Shown here piece by piece: positions 7,491-16,548 of a stretch of DNA of 64,000 nucleotides. The notes under the pieces were generated by a model. It saw only the letters and a program-made list of their open reading frames with translations, was not told the DNA's origin and ran no database searches. The position numbers and the translations under genes are program-made. The DNA lies in contig NZ_SOBN01000001.1 in the NCBI RefSeq assembly GCF_004365705.1, positions 3,024,001 through 3,088,000 of the forward strand, written 5' to 3'. How positions within the stretch are numbered: position 1 is the first letter of the stretch; the number at the start of each line of letters is the position of its first letter. The stretch is from Streptomyces sp. 846.5. Lineage in GTDB: Bacteria; Actinomycetota; Actinomycetes; Streptomycetales; Streptomycetaceae.

Positions 7491-9127
7491 ACGAACTGGC
7501 CGCCGGCGGCACCAACGCCGTCTCGCTGACCGTCTTCCTGATCCTGTTCGTGGCCGTCACCGGGGTCGGCTTCGTCGCCTCGCGCTGGCGCCGCGCCGAG
7601 GACTCGCTGCACCTGGACGAGTGGGGGCTGGGCGGCCGCGGCTTCGGCACGGTCGTCAGCTGGTTCCTGCTCGGCGGGGACCTCTACACGGCGTACACCT
7701 TCATCGCCGTGCCCGCCCTGGTCTACGGCGTGGGCGCGGCCGGCTTCTACGCGGTCCCGTACACCATCCTGGTCTGGCCGCTGGTGTTCCTGTTCCTGCC
7801 CCGGCTGTGGTCGGTGGCGCGCAGCAAGGGCTATGTCACCCTGGCCGACTTCGCCCGGGGCCGCTACGGCTCCCGCAGCCTCGCGCTGGCCGTGGCGCTC
7901 ACCGGCATCCTGGCCACCATGCCGTACATCGCCCTGCAGCTGGTCGGCATCCAGGCGGTGCTGGACACCATGGGCATCGGCGGCTCCAGCGGCTTCGGCA
8001 AGGACCTGCCGCTGCTGATCGCCTTCGCAGTGCTGGCCGCCTACACCTACTCGTCCGGGCTGCGCGCCCCGGCGCTGATCGCCTTCGTCAAGGACACCCT
8101 GGTCTACATCGTGGTGATCGTGGCGGTGATCTACATCCCGATCCGCCTCGGCGGCTACGGCCACATCTTCCACGACGCCGCGACCTCGCTGGCGAAGACC
8201 AACCCGGCCACCGGCAAGGCCAAGGGCTCGCTGATCACCGGGCCCAAGGCGCAGTGGTCGTACGCGACGCTGGCGCTGGGCTCGGCGATGGCCCTGTTCA
8301 TGTACCCGCACTCGGCGACCGGCGTGCTGGCCGCCAAGAGCCGTACCACGGTGCGCCGGAACCTGGCCGTGCTGCCGGCCTACTCGCTGATGCTGGGCCT
8401 GCTGTCGCTGCTGGGCTTCATGGCGATCTCGGCCGGCGTGGGCAAGGGCGTGAAGGGCTACAACGCCCAGCTGGCCGTCCCACAGCTGTTCCAGCAGATG
8501 TTCCCGTCCTGGTTCGCGGGGGTGGCCTTCGCCGCCGTCGGGATCGGCGCGCTGGTCCCGGCCGCGATCATGTCGATCGCCGCGGCCAACCTGTTCACCC
8601 GCAACATCTACCGCGAGTTCTTCAAGCCGGACGCCACCCCGGCGCAGGAGACCGCGGTCGCCAAGATCGTCTCGCTGGTGGTCAAGCTGGGCGCGCTGGG
8701 CTTTGTCCTCGGCATCGACAAGCAGTTCTCCATCAACCTGCAGCTGCTGGGCGGCATCTGGATCCTGCAGACCTTCCCGGCGATCGTGGCGGGGCTGTTC
8801 TCGCGCTGGTTCCACCACTGGGCGCTGCTGGCCGGCTGGGCCGCCGGGATGGCCTACGGGACCTACCAGGCCTACAACGTCGCCGCGGCCGGCAAGCCGC
8901 ACTCGCACTTCGGCGGCAGCGCGGCGAACATCCCGGTGATCGGCCAGATCGGCTACATCGGTATCACCGCCTTCGTGCTGAACCTCGCCGTCGCGGTGGT
9001 GCTCACCCTCGCGATACGGGCTGCAAAACCGCGGGAGCTGCCGGACGAGACCACCCCCGGCGATTACCTGGTCGAGAGCGCGCCGCTGGTCCCGTTCACG
9101 CCGGAGATCACTCCTTCCGCGCCCTGA
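7487..9127 (+). CDS. Sodium:solute symporter family permease (probable monocarboxylate transporter)
   Basis: 546 residues with about 13 predicted membrane segments, the size and layout of the SSS family. Conserved features include the N-terminal WGLGGRGFGTVVSWFLLGGDLYTAYTF core, given here as positions 44-70. Pairing with DUF3311 suggests the MctP/MctC group that takes up acetate, propionate, pyruvate or lactate with sodium. The tail is hydrophilic. Transcription probably starts from the candidate promoter at 7081-7109. Substrate assignment is by family and neighbour only. Confidence 0.8.
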   Translation: MNELAAGGTNAVSLTVFLILFVAVTGVGFVASRWRRAEDSLHLDEWGLGGRGFGTVVSWFLLGGDLYTAYTFIAVPALVYGVGAAGFYAVPYTILVWPLVFLFLPRLWSVARSKGYVTLADFARGRYGSRSLALAVALTGILATMPYIALQLVGIQAVLDTMGIGGSSGFGKDLPLLIAFAVLAAYTYSSGLRAPALIAFVKDTLVYIVVIVAVIYIPIRLGGYGHIFHDAATSLAKTNPATGKAKGSLITGPKAQWSYATLALGSAMALFMYPHSATGVLAAKSRTTVRRNLAVLPAYSLMLGLLSLLGFMAISAGVGKGVKGYNAQLAVPQLFQQMFPSWFAGVAFAAVGIGALVPAAIMSIAAANLFTRNIYREFFKPDATPAQETAVAKIVSLVVKLGALGFVLGIDKQFSINLQLLGGIWILQTFPAIVAGLFSRWFHHWALLAGWAAGMAYGTYQAYNVAAAGKPHSHFGGSAANIPVIGQIGYIGITAFVLNLAVAVVLTLAIRAAKPRELPDETTPGDYLVESAPLVPFTPEITPSAP

Positions 9128-9237
9128 ATTCACCCCCTTTGCGCCCCCTCCACGGGCCGCCGCTCCCGCACACTGGGACCGGCGGCCCGTGCGCATTCCC
9201 GCGCCGGGCCGGGCCGAAGAACCGCTCAGGGGGACTC

Positions 9238-10008
9238 GTGGAGCTCACCGACCACCACCTCAGCCCGTCCGAACCCGCGTCCGACAGACCCGCCTTCTCC
9301 GCCCCGCCCCGCCCGCTCTCGCTGACCGTCACCCGGCACGGCCAGTCCACCGCGAACGCCGCGTTCGCCGCCGCGGAGGCGGCCGGCGCCCTGGACACCG
9401 GCATCACCTGCCGCGACGCCGACCTCTCGCTCACCACGCTGGGCCGGGCCCAGGCGACCGCCCTGGGTCGCTGGCTGGCCTCGCGCGCCGACGGCCCGCT
9501 GCCGCACAGCGTGTGGGTCTCCCCGTACCTCCGGGCCCAGGAGACGGCGGAGCTGGTCCTCACCGAGCTGGACCGGGCCGGGCTGCCGCTCCCCGACGTG
9601 CGCACCGACGAGCGGCTGCGCGACCGCGAGCTGGGCATCCTGGAGATGGTCACCAAGGCGGCCATCGAACTGCACCACCCCGCCGAGGCGGCCCGGCGCC
9701 GCCGGCTCGGCGAGCTGCGCTGGCGGCCGCCCGGCGGCGAGTCCCTCGCCGACGTCGCCCTGCGGCTGCGCAGCCTGCTGCGCGACCTGTACGAGACCGA
9801 GGCCTCCCGCCGGGTGCTGCTGGTGGCCCACGACGCGGTGGTGGTGATGCTCCGTCACATCCTGGACGACCTGGACGAGGAGGGCTACCTCGCCCTGGAG
9901 CGCGAGGGCGCGGTCGGCAACGCCTCGATCACCCGCTGGTCCCGGACCTCCTCCGGCCAGCTCAAACTGGACTGCTACAACAGCATGTCGCATCTGGACC
10001 CGGGCTGA
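9238..10008 (+). CDS. Histidine phosphatase superfamily protein
   Basis: 256 residues; GTG start at 9238 chosen because AGGGGGA ends 4 bases upstream, although the frame is open far upstream. The catalytic TRHGQST motif is near residue 35, the substrate Arg lies in SPYLRAQETAE, the acid in DRELGILEM, and the second His in VAHDAVVVML. All catalytic elements are present, so it should be active on a phosphomonoester. The phosphoglycerate-mutase-like fold does not reveal the substrate. Its 3' end overlaps the convergent surface-protein gene by 34 bases. Confidence 0.8.
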   Translation: MELTDHHLSPSEPASDRPAFSAPPRPLSLTVTRHGQSTANAAFAAAEAAGALDTGITCRDADLSLTTLGRAQATALGRWLASRADGPLPHSVWVSPYLRAQETAELVLTELDRAGLPLPDVRTDERLRDRELGILEMVTKAAIELHHPAEAARRRRLGELRWRPPGGESLADVALRLRSLLRDLYETEASRRVLLVAHDAVVVMLRHILDDLDEEGYLALEREGAVGNASITRWSRTSSGQLKLDCYNSMSHLDPG

Positions 10009-10739
10009 TCCCTGCGGCGGCGCGCGCACCCCACCAGCGCCGCGCCGCCGCCCACCGAGAGCGCTGCCGCCCACGCGATGACCGCCGTCGCCTCCGAGCC
10101 GCCGGTGGCGGCCAGTTGCGGCCGCTCCTTGCTCACCACATGCCTGCTGACCACCTGCCCGCCGACCACCCGGAAGAAGTGCGGGTCGGTGATGCCCACC
10201 GGAAGCGGCACGGGCTCCCCCTCCAGCGGCACCGGCACATAACCCACCGCCAGGGTCACCCAGCGCCCCAGCGGCGCTCCGGCGGAGAACCGCAGCCGCA
10301 GCGGCACCGACGCCCGGCCCTTCGGGGTCACCGCCAGGCCGTCCGCCGGGCCGATCCGGCCCAGCAGCGCGCCGTCCTCCTCCAGCAGCCGGACCCGCTG
10401 CCAGGACGCCCCGGCGCCGCGCCGCCACTGCAGGCGCACCTCCCCGGCGCGCAGACCCCGCTTGTGGGCTCCCAGCACCAGCACCGGCTGGACGCCCCGG
10501 CAGGACGCCCCGGTGTGGTTGCGCACCCCCAGCCGGGCCCCCGACCAGGAGCCGCCGGCCCGGTAGACCCGGTGGAACCGGTGCAGGGCGAGCCCCAGCG
10601 GCTGCCCGGAGGCCGAACCCACACTGCACGGGGCCGCCCGAGTGCCGCTGGACGCGGCCCGGGCCGTCCCCGCCACGCCCAGCACTGCCTGCCCGGCAAG
10701 CACCGCCACTGCGATACCGCTGACCCACGCACGCCGCAC
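9975..10739 (-). CDS. Secreted protein with LAxTG sortase-anchor signal
   Basis: 254 residues if it starts at GTG 10739, with GGGAGG seven bases upstream; an ATG at 10763 is the alternative. A signal peptide (VRRAWVSGIAVAVLAGQAVL, processed after TARA) leads to an extracellular domain of about 150 residues. The C-terminus has LAATGG, a hydrophobic helix and an Arg-rich tail, the sorting signal used by class E sortases of actinomycetes. The ectodomain resembles no family I can name. No sortase gene is in this window. Confidence 0.7.
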   Translation of the reverse strand: MRRAWVSGIAVAVLAGQAVLGVAGTARAASSGTRAAPCSVGSASGQPLGLALHRFHRVYRAGGSWSGARLGVRNHTGASCRGVQPVLVLGAHKRGLRAGEVRLQWRRGAGASWQRVRLLEEDGALLGRIGPADGLAVTPKGRASVPLRLRFSAGAPLGRWVTLAVGYVPVPLEGEPVPLPVGITDPHFFRVVGGQVVSRHVVSKERPQLAATGGSEATAVIAWAAALSVGGGAALVGCARRRRDQPGSRCDMLL

Positions 10740-10879
10740 TGCCGCCTCCCTCGCCGCCCGCATCCCTCCGGCCCCCACCCGAATCTGACACGGCGCCGGC
10801 CCTCCCGCCCGATGACCGCCGCCACCGGGGTGAGCGCCCCGGCCGTCGCCGGTCACTGCAGCTCAGGCAGACTTTTCCC

Positions 10880-11413
10880 ATGACCGTCATCGTGCGCCCC
10901 GCCCTCGACTCCGAGGTGGACGCGGCAGGCCACCTCACCGCCGAGTCCTTCATCGCCGACGGCCACACCACCCGTGGCGGCCACTACGAGCCGCGGCTGC
11001 GCGACAGCCGCGACCGCGCCGCCAACGCCGAGCTGCTGGTCGCGGTGGACCCGGTCAGCGGCGCGCTGCTGGGCTCGGTGACCTTCGCACCGCCCGGTTC
11101 GCCCTACGCGGACCTGGCCGCGGGCGACAAGCAGGAGGGGGAGTTCCGGATGCTCGCGGTCTCCCCCGAGGCCCGCGGCCGGGGCGCCGGCGAGGCGCTG
11201 GTGCGGGCCTGCCTGGACCGGGCCAGGGAACTGGGTCTGTCCCGGCTGGTGATGTCCACCCAGCCGGGCATGGTGCACGCCCACCGGATCTACGAACGGC
11301 TGGGCTTCGTGCGCACCCCGGAGCGCGACTGGTCGCCGGTTCCCGGCATCGACCTGATGACCTACGCGGTCGAGCTCACTACCGAGAGCGACCCTGCGCG
11401 ACACAACATGTAG
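10880..11413 (+). CDS. GNAT-family N-acetyltransferase
   Basis: 177 residues, ATG at 10880. The acetyl-CoA loop is visible as EFRMLAVSPEARGRGAGEALVRACL (about residues 88-112), containing the RGRGAG version of the Q/R-x-x-G-x-G/A motif; the C-terminal half has the usual IYERLGF signature. Substrate unknown. Its TAG stop at 11411 lies inside the left arm of the long inverted repeat upstream of nrdA, so its 3' end overlaps nrd regulatory DNA. Confidence 0.8.
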   Translation: MTVIVRPALDSEVDAAGHLTAESFIADGHTTRGGHYEPRLRDSRDRAANAELLVAVDPVSGALLGSVTFAPPGSPYADLAAGDKQEGEFRMLAVSPEARGRGAGEALVRACLDRARELGLSRLVMSTQPGMVHAHRIYERLGFVRTPERDWSPVPGIDLMTYAVELTTESDPARHNM

Positions 11414-11447
11414 GGGTGCTTCGGGAAAGCACCCCTACATGTATGCT
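11401..11447 (+). promoter_or_regulatory. Pair of NrdR-like boxes in a perfect inverted repeat, with nrdA -10 element
   Basis: Box A is ACACAACATGTAGGGG (11401-11416) and box B is CCCCTACATGTATGCT (11432-11447). Their ACATGT centres are 31 bp apart, about three helical turns, as is usual for NrdR sites. Together they form a 16-bp perfect inverted repeat (11406-11421 / 11427-11442, loop CGGGA). TATGCT at 11442-11447 is a plausible -10 hexamer inside box B. NrdR would repress nrdAB when dATP is plentiful. The repeat could also act as a terminator for the acetyltransferase gene. Confidence 0.65.
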
Positions 11448-11690
11448 CACTCTCGCTGACGACGCAGGGGAACCCGGTGCGATTCCGGGACTGCCCCGCA
11501 GCGGTGAGCGGCTTCTGCCGCGAGTCCGAGTACCTGCCGACAGCCCGCTCCGCGCTGCCCTACCGACGCCGCCGGAGTGCTGCACGTCCGGGCCTCGCGG
11601 GTGGGCCGGGGACGCGCTCCGCGCTGCCTTCGTGCTGCCCGGCTGCGCCTCCGCTCCTCCGTCCGCCGGCCCGCCGCCGACCGGCCGCCA
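11448..11690 (+). ncRNA. Cobalamin riboswitch and leader of nrdAB
   Basis: The aptamer core is clear: GGGGAACCCGGTGCGATTCC (11467-11486), then CTGCCCCGCAGCGGTGA at about 11491-11507, and a B12-box-like GAGTCCGAGTACCTGCC (11522-11538). The remaining 150 nt before nrdA are GC-rich expression platform, with a 14-nt direct repeat CGCTCCGCGCTGCC at 11546-11559 and 11615-11628. Class Ia RNR operons of Streptomyces are known to be switched off by coenzyme B12 through such a riboswitch, leaving the B12-dependent class II enzyme. Aptamer borders are approximate. Confidence 0.85.
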
Positions 11691-11704
11691 ACGAGGAGCG
11701 CACA

Positions 11705-14077
11705 GTGACAGTGATCGACACGACCGTCCCGCAGCAGACCGCCGTCCCCCTGCCCGCGCCGGGCGACGGCCCCGGAGCGGCCCTGCTGCGCGCCCTCACC
11801 GAGCGGTCCACCGACCTCACCAGCGTCGACCCGGGCCGGGTCGCCGCCGCCGCGCTGCGCGGCCGCAGCTCCGTCTCCGACTACGCCGAGCTGCGCGGTC
11901 TGGCCGTCGAGGCCTCCGCCTCGCTGATCGCCGAGGACCCGGAGTACTCCCGGCTGGCGGCCCGGCTGCTCGCCGAGGAGATCCGCGAGGAGGCCGCCGG
12001 CCAGGGCGCGACCTGCTTCGCCGCCTCCATCGCCGTCGGCCACCGCGAGGGCCTGGTCGGCGACCCCACCGCCGCCTTCGTCGCCGAGCACGCGGCCGCA
12101 CTGGACGCGGTGATCGACCCCACCGCCGACGACCGCTTCGAGTACTTCGGCCTGCGCACCCTCTACTCCCGCTACCTGCTGCGCCACCCGATCACCCGCC
12201 AGGTCATCGAGACCCCGCAGCACTTCATGCTGCGAGTGGCGTCCGGGCTGCAGGTCGGGGGTGACGCCGCGTCGGTGGCCGAGGTCGCCTCGCTCTACGC
12301 GCTGATGAGCCGGCTGGAGTACCTGCCGTCCTCCCCCACCCTGTTCAACTCCGGCACGCGGCACCCGCAGATGTCCTCCTGCTACCTGCTGGACTCCCCG
12401 CTGGACGAGCTGGACTCGATCTACTCCCGCTACGCGCAGATCGCCCGGCTCAGCAAGCACGCCGGCGGCATCGGCCTCTCCTACAGCCGGATCCGCTCCC
12501 GCGGCAGCCTGATCCGCGGCACCAACGGCCAGTCCAACGGCATCGTTCCGTTCCTGCGCACCCTGGACTCCTCGGTCGCCGCGGTGAACCAGGGCGGCCG
12601 CCGCAAGGGCGCGGCCTGCGTCTACCTGGAGACCTGGCACGCGGACATCGAGGAGTTCCTGGAGCTGCGCGACAACACCGGCGAGGAGGCCAGGCGCACC
12701 CACAACCTCAACCTGGCGCACTGGATCCCGGACGAGTTCATGCGCCGGGTCGACGCCGACACCGAGTGGTCGCTGTTCTCCCCGGGCGACGTGCCCGAGC
12801 TGGTCGACCTGTGGGGCGCCGAGTTCGACGCCGCGTACGCCAAGGCCGAGGCGGCGGGCCTGGCCATCCGCACCATCCCGGCCCGCACCCTCTACGCCCG
12901 GATGATGCGCACCCTGGCGCAGACCGGCAACGGCTGGATGACCTTCAAGGACGCCTCCAACCGCGCCGCCAACCAGACCGCGCTGCCCGGCCGCACCGTC
13001 CACTCCTCCAACCTCTGCACCGAGATCCTGGAGGTGACCGACGACAGCGAGACCGCCGTCTGCAACCTCGGCTCGGTCAACCTGGGCGCCCATCTGCTCT
13101 CCAGCGGCGAAATGGACTGGGAGCGGCTGGACTCCACCGTCCGCACCGCGGTCACCTTCCTGGACCGGGTCGTCGACATCAACTTCTACCCGACCCCGGA
13201 GGCCGGGGCGTCCAACGCCCGCTGGCGCCCCGTCGGCCTGGGGGTGATGGGCCTTCAGGACGTCTTCTTCAGGCTGCGCCTGGACTTCGACTCGCCCGAG
13301 GCCAAGGCCCTGTCCACCAGGATCTCCGAGCGCATCATGCTCGCCGCCTACGAGACCAGCGCCGACCTGGCCGAGCGGCTGGGCCGCCATGTCGCCTACG
13401 AGGAGACCCGCGCGGCCCGCGGCCAGCTCCACATCGACCACTTCGCCACCGAGCCCACCTGGCCGGAGCGCTGGGACGCTCTGCGCGCCCGGATCGCCAC
13501 GACCGGCCTGCGCAACTCGCTGCTGCTGGCCATCGCGCCCACGGCGACCATCGCCTCGATCGCCGGCGTCTACGAGTGCATCGAGCCGCAGGTCTCCAAC
13601 CTCTTCAAGCGGGAGACCCTGAGCGGGGAGTTCCTGCAGGTCAACCCCTACCTGGTCGCCGACCTCAAGGCCCGCGGCCTGTGGAACGCGGCGACCCGCG
13701 AGTCGCTGCGCGCGTCCAACGGCAGCGCCCTGGACATCCCCGGCCTGCCCGCCGACCTGGCCTCGCTCTACCGCACCGCCTGGGAGCTGCCGCAGCGCGC
13801 CCTGATCGACCTGGCCGCGGCCCGGATGCCCTACCTGGACCAGAGCCAGTCGCTGAACCTGTTCCTGGCGTCGCCCACCATCGGCAAGCTCAGCTCGATG
13901 TACGCGTACGCCTGGAAGGTCGGCCTGAAGACCACCTACTACCTGCGCTCCCGCCCGGCGACCCGGATCGCCCGGGCCGCGGCGGCGGCGGCGCCTGTCG
14001 TCCCGGTAGCGGTCGAGGACGAAGCCGTCATCGCCTGCTCCCTCGAAAACCCCGAGTCCTGCGAGGCCTGCCAGTAA
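11705..14077 (+). CDS. nrdA: Class Ia ribonucleoside-diphosphate reductase, large subunit
   Basis: 790 residues; GTG start at 11705 with GAGGAG six bases upstream. The active-site motif NLCTEI gives Asn436, Cys438 and Glu440, almost the numbering of the E. coli enzyme. The C-terminus ends SCEACQ, the redox Cys pair (786 and 789) reduced by thioredoxin-type donors. I see no VxKRxG ATP-cone signature at the N-terminus, so overall activity control by dATP may be missing or altered. It reduces NDPs to dNDPs with NrdB, whose start overlaps its stop by one base. Control is by NrdR-like boxes and a B12 riboswitch. Confidence 0.95.
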   Translation: MTVIDTTVPQQTAVPLPAPGDGPGAALLRALTERSTDLTSVDPGRVAAAALRGRSSVSDYAELRGLAVEASASLIAEDPEYSRLAARLLAEEIREEAAGQGATCFAASIAVGHREGLVGDPTAAFVAEHAAALDAVIDPTADDRFEYFGLRTLYSRYLLRHPITRQVIETPQHFMLRVASGLQVGGDAASVAEVASLYALMSRLEYLPSSPTLFNSGTRHPQMSSCYLLDSPLDELDSIYSRYAQIARLSKHAGGIGLSYSRIRSRGSLIRGTNGQSNGIVPFLRTLDSSVAAVNQGGRRKGAACVYLETWHADIEEFLELRDNTGEEARRTHNLNLAHWIPDEFMRRVDADTEWSLFSPGDVPELVDLWGAEFDAAYAKAEAAGLAIRTIPARTLYARMMRTLAQTGNGWMTFKDASNRAANQTALPGRTVHSSNLCTEILEVTDDSETAVCNLGSVNLGAHLLSSGEMDWERLDSTVRTAVTFLDRVVDINFYPTPEAGASNARWRPVGLGVMGLQDVFFRLRLDFDSPEAKALSTRISERIMLAAYETSADLAERLGRHVAYEETRAARGQLHIDHFATEPTWPERWDALRARIATTGLRNSLLLAIAPTATIASIAGVYECIEPQVSNLFKRETLSGEFLQVNPYLVADLKARGLWNAATRESLRASNGSALDIPGLPADLASLYRTAWELPQRALIDLAAARMPYLDQSQSLNLFLASPTIGKLSSMYAYAWKVGLKTTYYLRSRPATRIARAAAAAAPVVPVAVEDEAVIACSLENPESCEACQ

Positions 14078-15093
14078 TGACCACCACACCCGACAAGAAC
14101 CTTCTCGACCCGGGCTTCGAACTGACCCTCCGTCCGATGCGCTACCCGGACTTCTACGAGCACTACCGCAACGCCATCAAGAACACCTGGACCGTGGAGG
14201 AGGTGGACCTGGTCTCCGACGTCACCGACCTGCCCAAGCTCAGCGCGGACGAGCGGCACCTGCTGGGCCGCCTGGTCGCCTTCTTCGCGACCGGCGACTC
14301 CATCGTGTCCAACAACCTGGTGCTGACCCTCTACAAGCACATCAACTCGCCCGAGGCCCGGCTCTACCTCTCCCGCCAGCTGTTCGAGGAGGCCGTCCAC
14401 GTCCAGTTCTACCTGACCCTGCTGGACACCTACCTCCCCGACCCGGAGGACCGCAACGCGGCCTTCGCCGCCGTCGAGAACATCCCCTCCATCCGCGAGA
14501 AGGCGCAGTTCTGCTTCCGCTGGATGGACCAGGTCGAGAAGCTGGACAGCCTGCAGACCAAGGCGGACCGGCGTCGCTTCCTGCTCAACCTGATCTGCTT
14601 CGCCGCCTGCATCGAGGGGCTGTTCTTCTACGGCGCCTTCGCCTATGTGTACTGGTTCCGCTCCCGCGGCCTGCTGCACGGCCTGGCGACCGGCACCAAC
14701 TGGGTCTTCCGCGACGAGTCCATGCACATGGACTTCGCCTTCCAGGTGGTCGACACCGTCCGCGCCGAGGAGCCCGACCTCTGGGACGAGGAGCTCGGCA
14801 AGCAGGTCACCGCGATGCTGGAGGAGGCCGTCGAAGCCGAGCTCCAGTTCGCCCGCGACCTCTGCGGCGACGGCCTCCCGGGCATGAACACCGAGTCCAT
14901 GCGCGAATACCTGCAGTGCGTCGCCGACCAGCGCCTCACCCGCCTGGGCCTGCCGATCCGCTACGGCTCGGAGAACCCGTTCGGCTTCATGGAGCTCCAG
15001 GGCGTCCAGGAGCTCACCAACTTCTTCGAGCGCCGGGTCTCCGCCTACCAGGTCGCCGTGGAGGGCTCGGTCTCCTTCGACGACGACTTCTAG
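14077..15093 (+). CDS. nrdB: Class Ia ribonucleoside-diphosphate reductase, small (radical) subunit
   Basis: 338 residues; ATG at 14077 overlaps the nrdA TAA stop (TAATG), so synthesis is coupled. Diiron ligands are visible in LFEEAVHVQFY and DESMHMDFAF, and the helix following IEGLFFYGAFAYVYW belongs to the ferritin-like core. It supplies the stable tyrosyl radical for NrdA. No nrdS-type regulator gene accompanies the pair. A 15-bp tandem duplication spans its stop codon. Confidence 0.95.
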   Translation: MTTTPDKNLLDPGFELTLRPMRYPDFYEHYRNAIKNTWTVEEVDLVSDVTDLPKLSADERHLLGRLVAFFATGDSIVSNNLVLTLYKHINSPEARLYLSRQLFEEAVHVQFYLTLLDTYLPDPEDRNAAFAAVENIPSIREKAQFCFRWMDQVEKLDSLQTKADRRRFLLNLICFAACIEGLFFYGAFAYVYWFRSRGLLHGLATGTNWVFRDESMHMDFAFQVVDTVRAEEPDLWDEELGKQVTAMLEEAVEAELQFARDLCGDGLPGMNTESMREYLQCVADQRLTRLGLPIRYGSENPFGFMELQGVQELTNFFERRVSAYQVAVEGSVSFDDDF

Positions 15094-15111
15094 AGCGACG
15101 GCTTCTAGAGC
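15082..15111. repeat. 15-bp tandem duplication across two convergent stop codons
   Basis: Units GACGACTTCTAGAGC (15082-15096) and GACGGCTTCTAGAGC (15097-15111) differ at one base. Each contains TCTAGA, which reads TAG on both strands. The first copy supplies the nrdB stop and the second the stop of the convergent VKOR-family gene, leaving 11 bases between the two coding regions. Confidence 0.8.
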
Positions 15112-15782
15112 AGCGTCCTCCAGTAGGACCAGAACCTGATCAGCACCATCCCGCCGACCACCAGGTACCACAGCAGCGGCCCGAACCAGTGCAGGGTCAG
15201 CACCGCGTCCAGCCCCTCCCGCCAGCGCTCGGGGAAGGGCAGGACGCGGTGCTTGAGGTTGTGCAGGGTGACGTACCAGAACATCGGGAAGATGATCACC
15301 CAGACCACCATGCAGTACGGGCAGAGCGCGCCGATGCTGTAGAGCGACTGGGAGATCAGCCAGCAGATCAGCACCAGGCCGAGGGTCACCCCGACCTGCA
15401 GTCCGGCCCAGAACCAGCGGCGGTAGCGCGCACCCGCGAGCAGACCCGCGGCGACGGCCAGGACCACCGCGAAGCCGGCGATGCCCATCAGCGGGTTGGG
15501 GAAGCCGAAGACCGCCGCCTGCGGCTTGGTCATCACATTTCCGCAGCTGATGATGGGGTTGATGCTGCAGCTGGGCTTGTAGCCGGGTTCGGTGAGCAGC
15601 TTGAAGCGCTCGTAGGTCAGGGTGAAGGAGGCTATGAAGCCCAGCACCCCGGTGATCACCAGGAACCAGGTCATCGCCCGGCCGGCACCGATGCCCTCAC
15701 CGGCGAGGACCTCACCGTCCGTGGCCTCGGCCGAGCGGTCGAGATCCTGGTCGACGTCGTTGTTCATGCCTTCCAGGATCAC
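15105..15782 (-). CDS. Vitamin K epoxide reductase (VKOR) family membrane protein
   Basis: 225 residues with four to five membrane helices. The active-site CxxC is in GALCPYCMVVW (about residues 158-168), and a second Cys pair occurs in the loop SCSINPIISCGN. Bacterial VKOR homologues re-oxidise DsbA-like proteins using quinones and so drive disulphide formation outside the membrane. The GTG at 15782 was kept as start; an ATG at 15767 has a ribosome site too close. No DsbA gene adjoins it. Confidence 0.85.
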   Translation of the reverse strand: MILEGMNNDVDQDLDRSAEATDGEVLAGEGIGAGRAMTWFLVITGVLGFIASFTLTYERFKLLTEPGYKPSCSINPIISCGNVMTKPQAAVFGFPNPLMGIAGFAVVLAVAAGLLAGARYRRWFWAGLQVGVTLGLVLICWLISQSLYSIGALCPYCMVVWVIIFPMFWYVTLHNLKHRVLPFPERWREGLDAVLTLHWFGPLLWYLVVGGMVLIRFWSYWRTLL

Positions 15783-15812
15783 CTACCGCGGCGTTCGGCG
15801 CAGATAAAGGCC

Positions 15813-16466
15813 TCAGTTGTTCGCGACGACCTCGTACCGCGGCGTCAGCTCCGCCATCTGCCGCAGCGCGTCCTTGCGGTCGCGCTTGGACAGCCGGTCG
15901 ATGTAGAGGTAGCCGTTGAGGTGGTCGGTCTCGTGCTGGAGGCAGCGGGCGAAGAAGCCGGTGCCCTCGACCACGACGTCCTGGCCGTCCCGGTCCTGGC
16001 CGCGCACCAGCGCGTAGTCGGGGCGGGCGAGGTCGGCGTACGCGCCGGGGACGGAGAGGCAGCCCTCGGCGGACTCGTCCAGGGTGCGGCGCGAGGGGTC
16101 GAGGTCCTCCAGCACCGGGTTCACCACGACGCCGACGTGGCGCACGCCCTCGTCGTCGGGGCAGTCGTAGACGAACACCCGCTGGGCGACCCCGATCTGA
16201 TTGGCCGCCAGGCCCACGCCCTCGGCCGCGTACATGGTCACGAACATGTCGTCGATCAGCGCTCCCAGTTCGGCGCCGAAGTCGCTGACGGTCGCACACG
16301 GGTGGTGCAGCACCGGATTGCCGACGACCGTGATCGGGCGCACCGAACCCCTGCTGGTGTCCGGCTCCTCGCCGACGACCGTCATGGGGGCCGGCTCCTC
16401 GCCGACCACCGTCATTGGGGCCTGCCGCTCCTCGACCTGCACTGCCTCGACCTGCTGCTCCGACAT
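15813..16466 (-). CDS. def: Peptide deformylase with repeated N-terminal extension
   Basis: 217 residues from the ATG at 16466 (GAAGGCGAG upstream); a GTG at 16481 would add five. All three motifs are intact: [18 protein letters not shown] and QHETDHLNG, giving Cys and two His as metal ligands and Glu as base. It removes formyl groups from nascent proteins. The first 40 residues contain two copies of [10 protein letters not shown] followed by the native [10 protein letters not shown] strand, so the extension seems to have arisen by duplication of the domain's own first strand. Confidence 0.9.
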   Translation of the reverse strand: MSEQQVEAVQVEERQAPMTVVGEEPAPMTVVGEEPDTSRGSVRPITVVGNPVLHHPCATVSDFGAELGALIDDMFVTMYAAEGVGLAANQIGVAQRVFVYDCPDDEGVRHVGVVVNPVLEDLDPSRRTLDESAEGCLSVPGAYADLARPDYALVRGQDRDGQDVVVEGTGFFARCLQHETDHLNGYLYIDRLSKRDRKDALRQMAELTPRYEVVANN

Positions 16467-16548
16467 ACCGCTCGCCTTCACTCCGTACCGGGATCAGCCA
16501 CCAGGGTACGGGCTCGGGCCGGACGGGGCCGACCGGCCGGTTCCCGCC

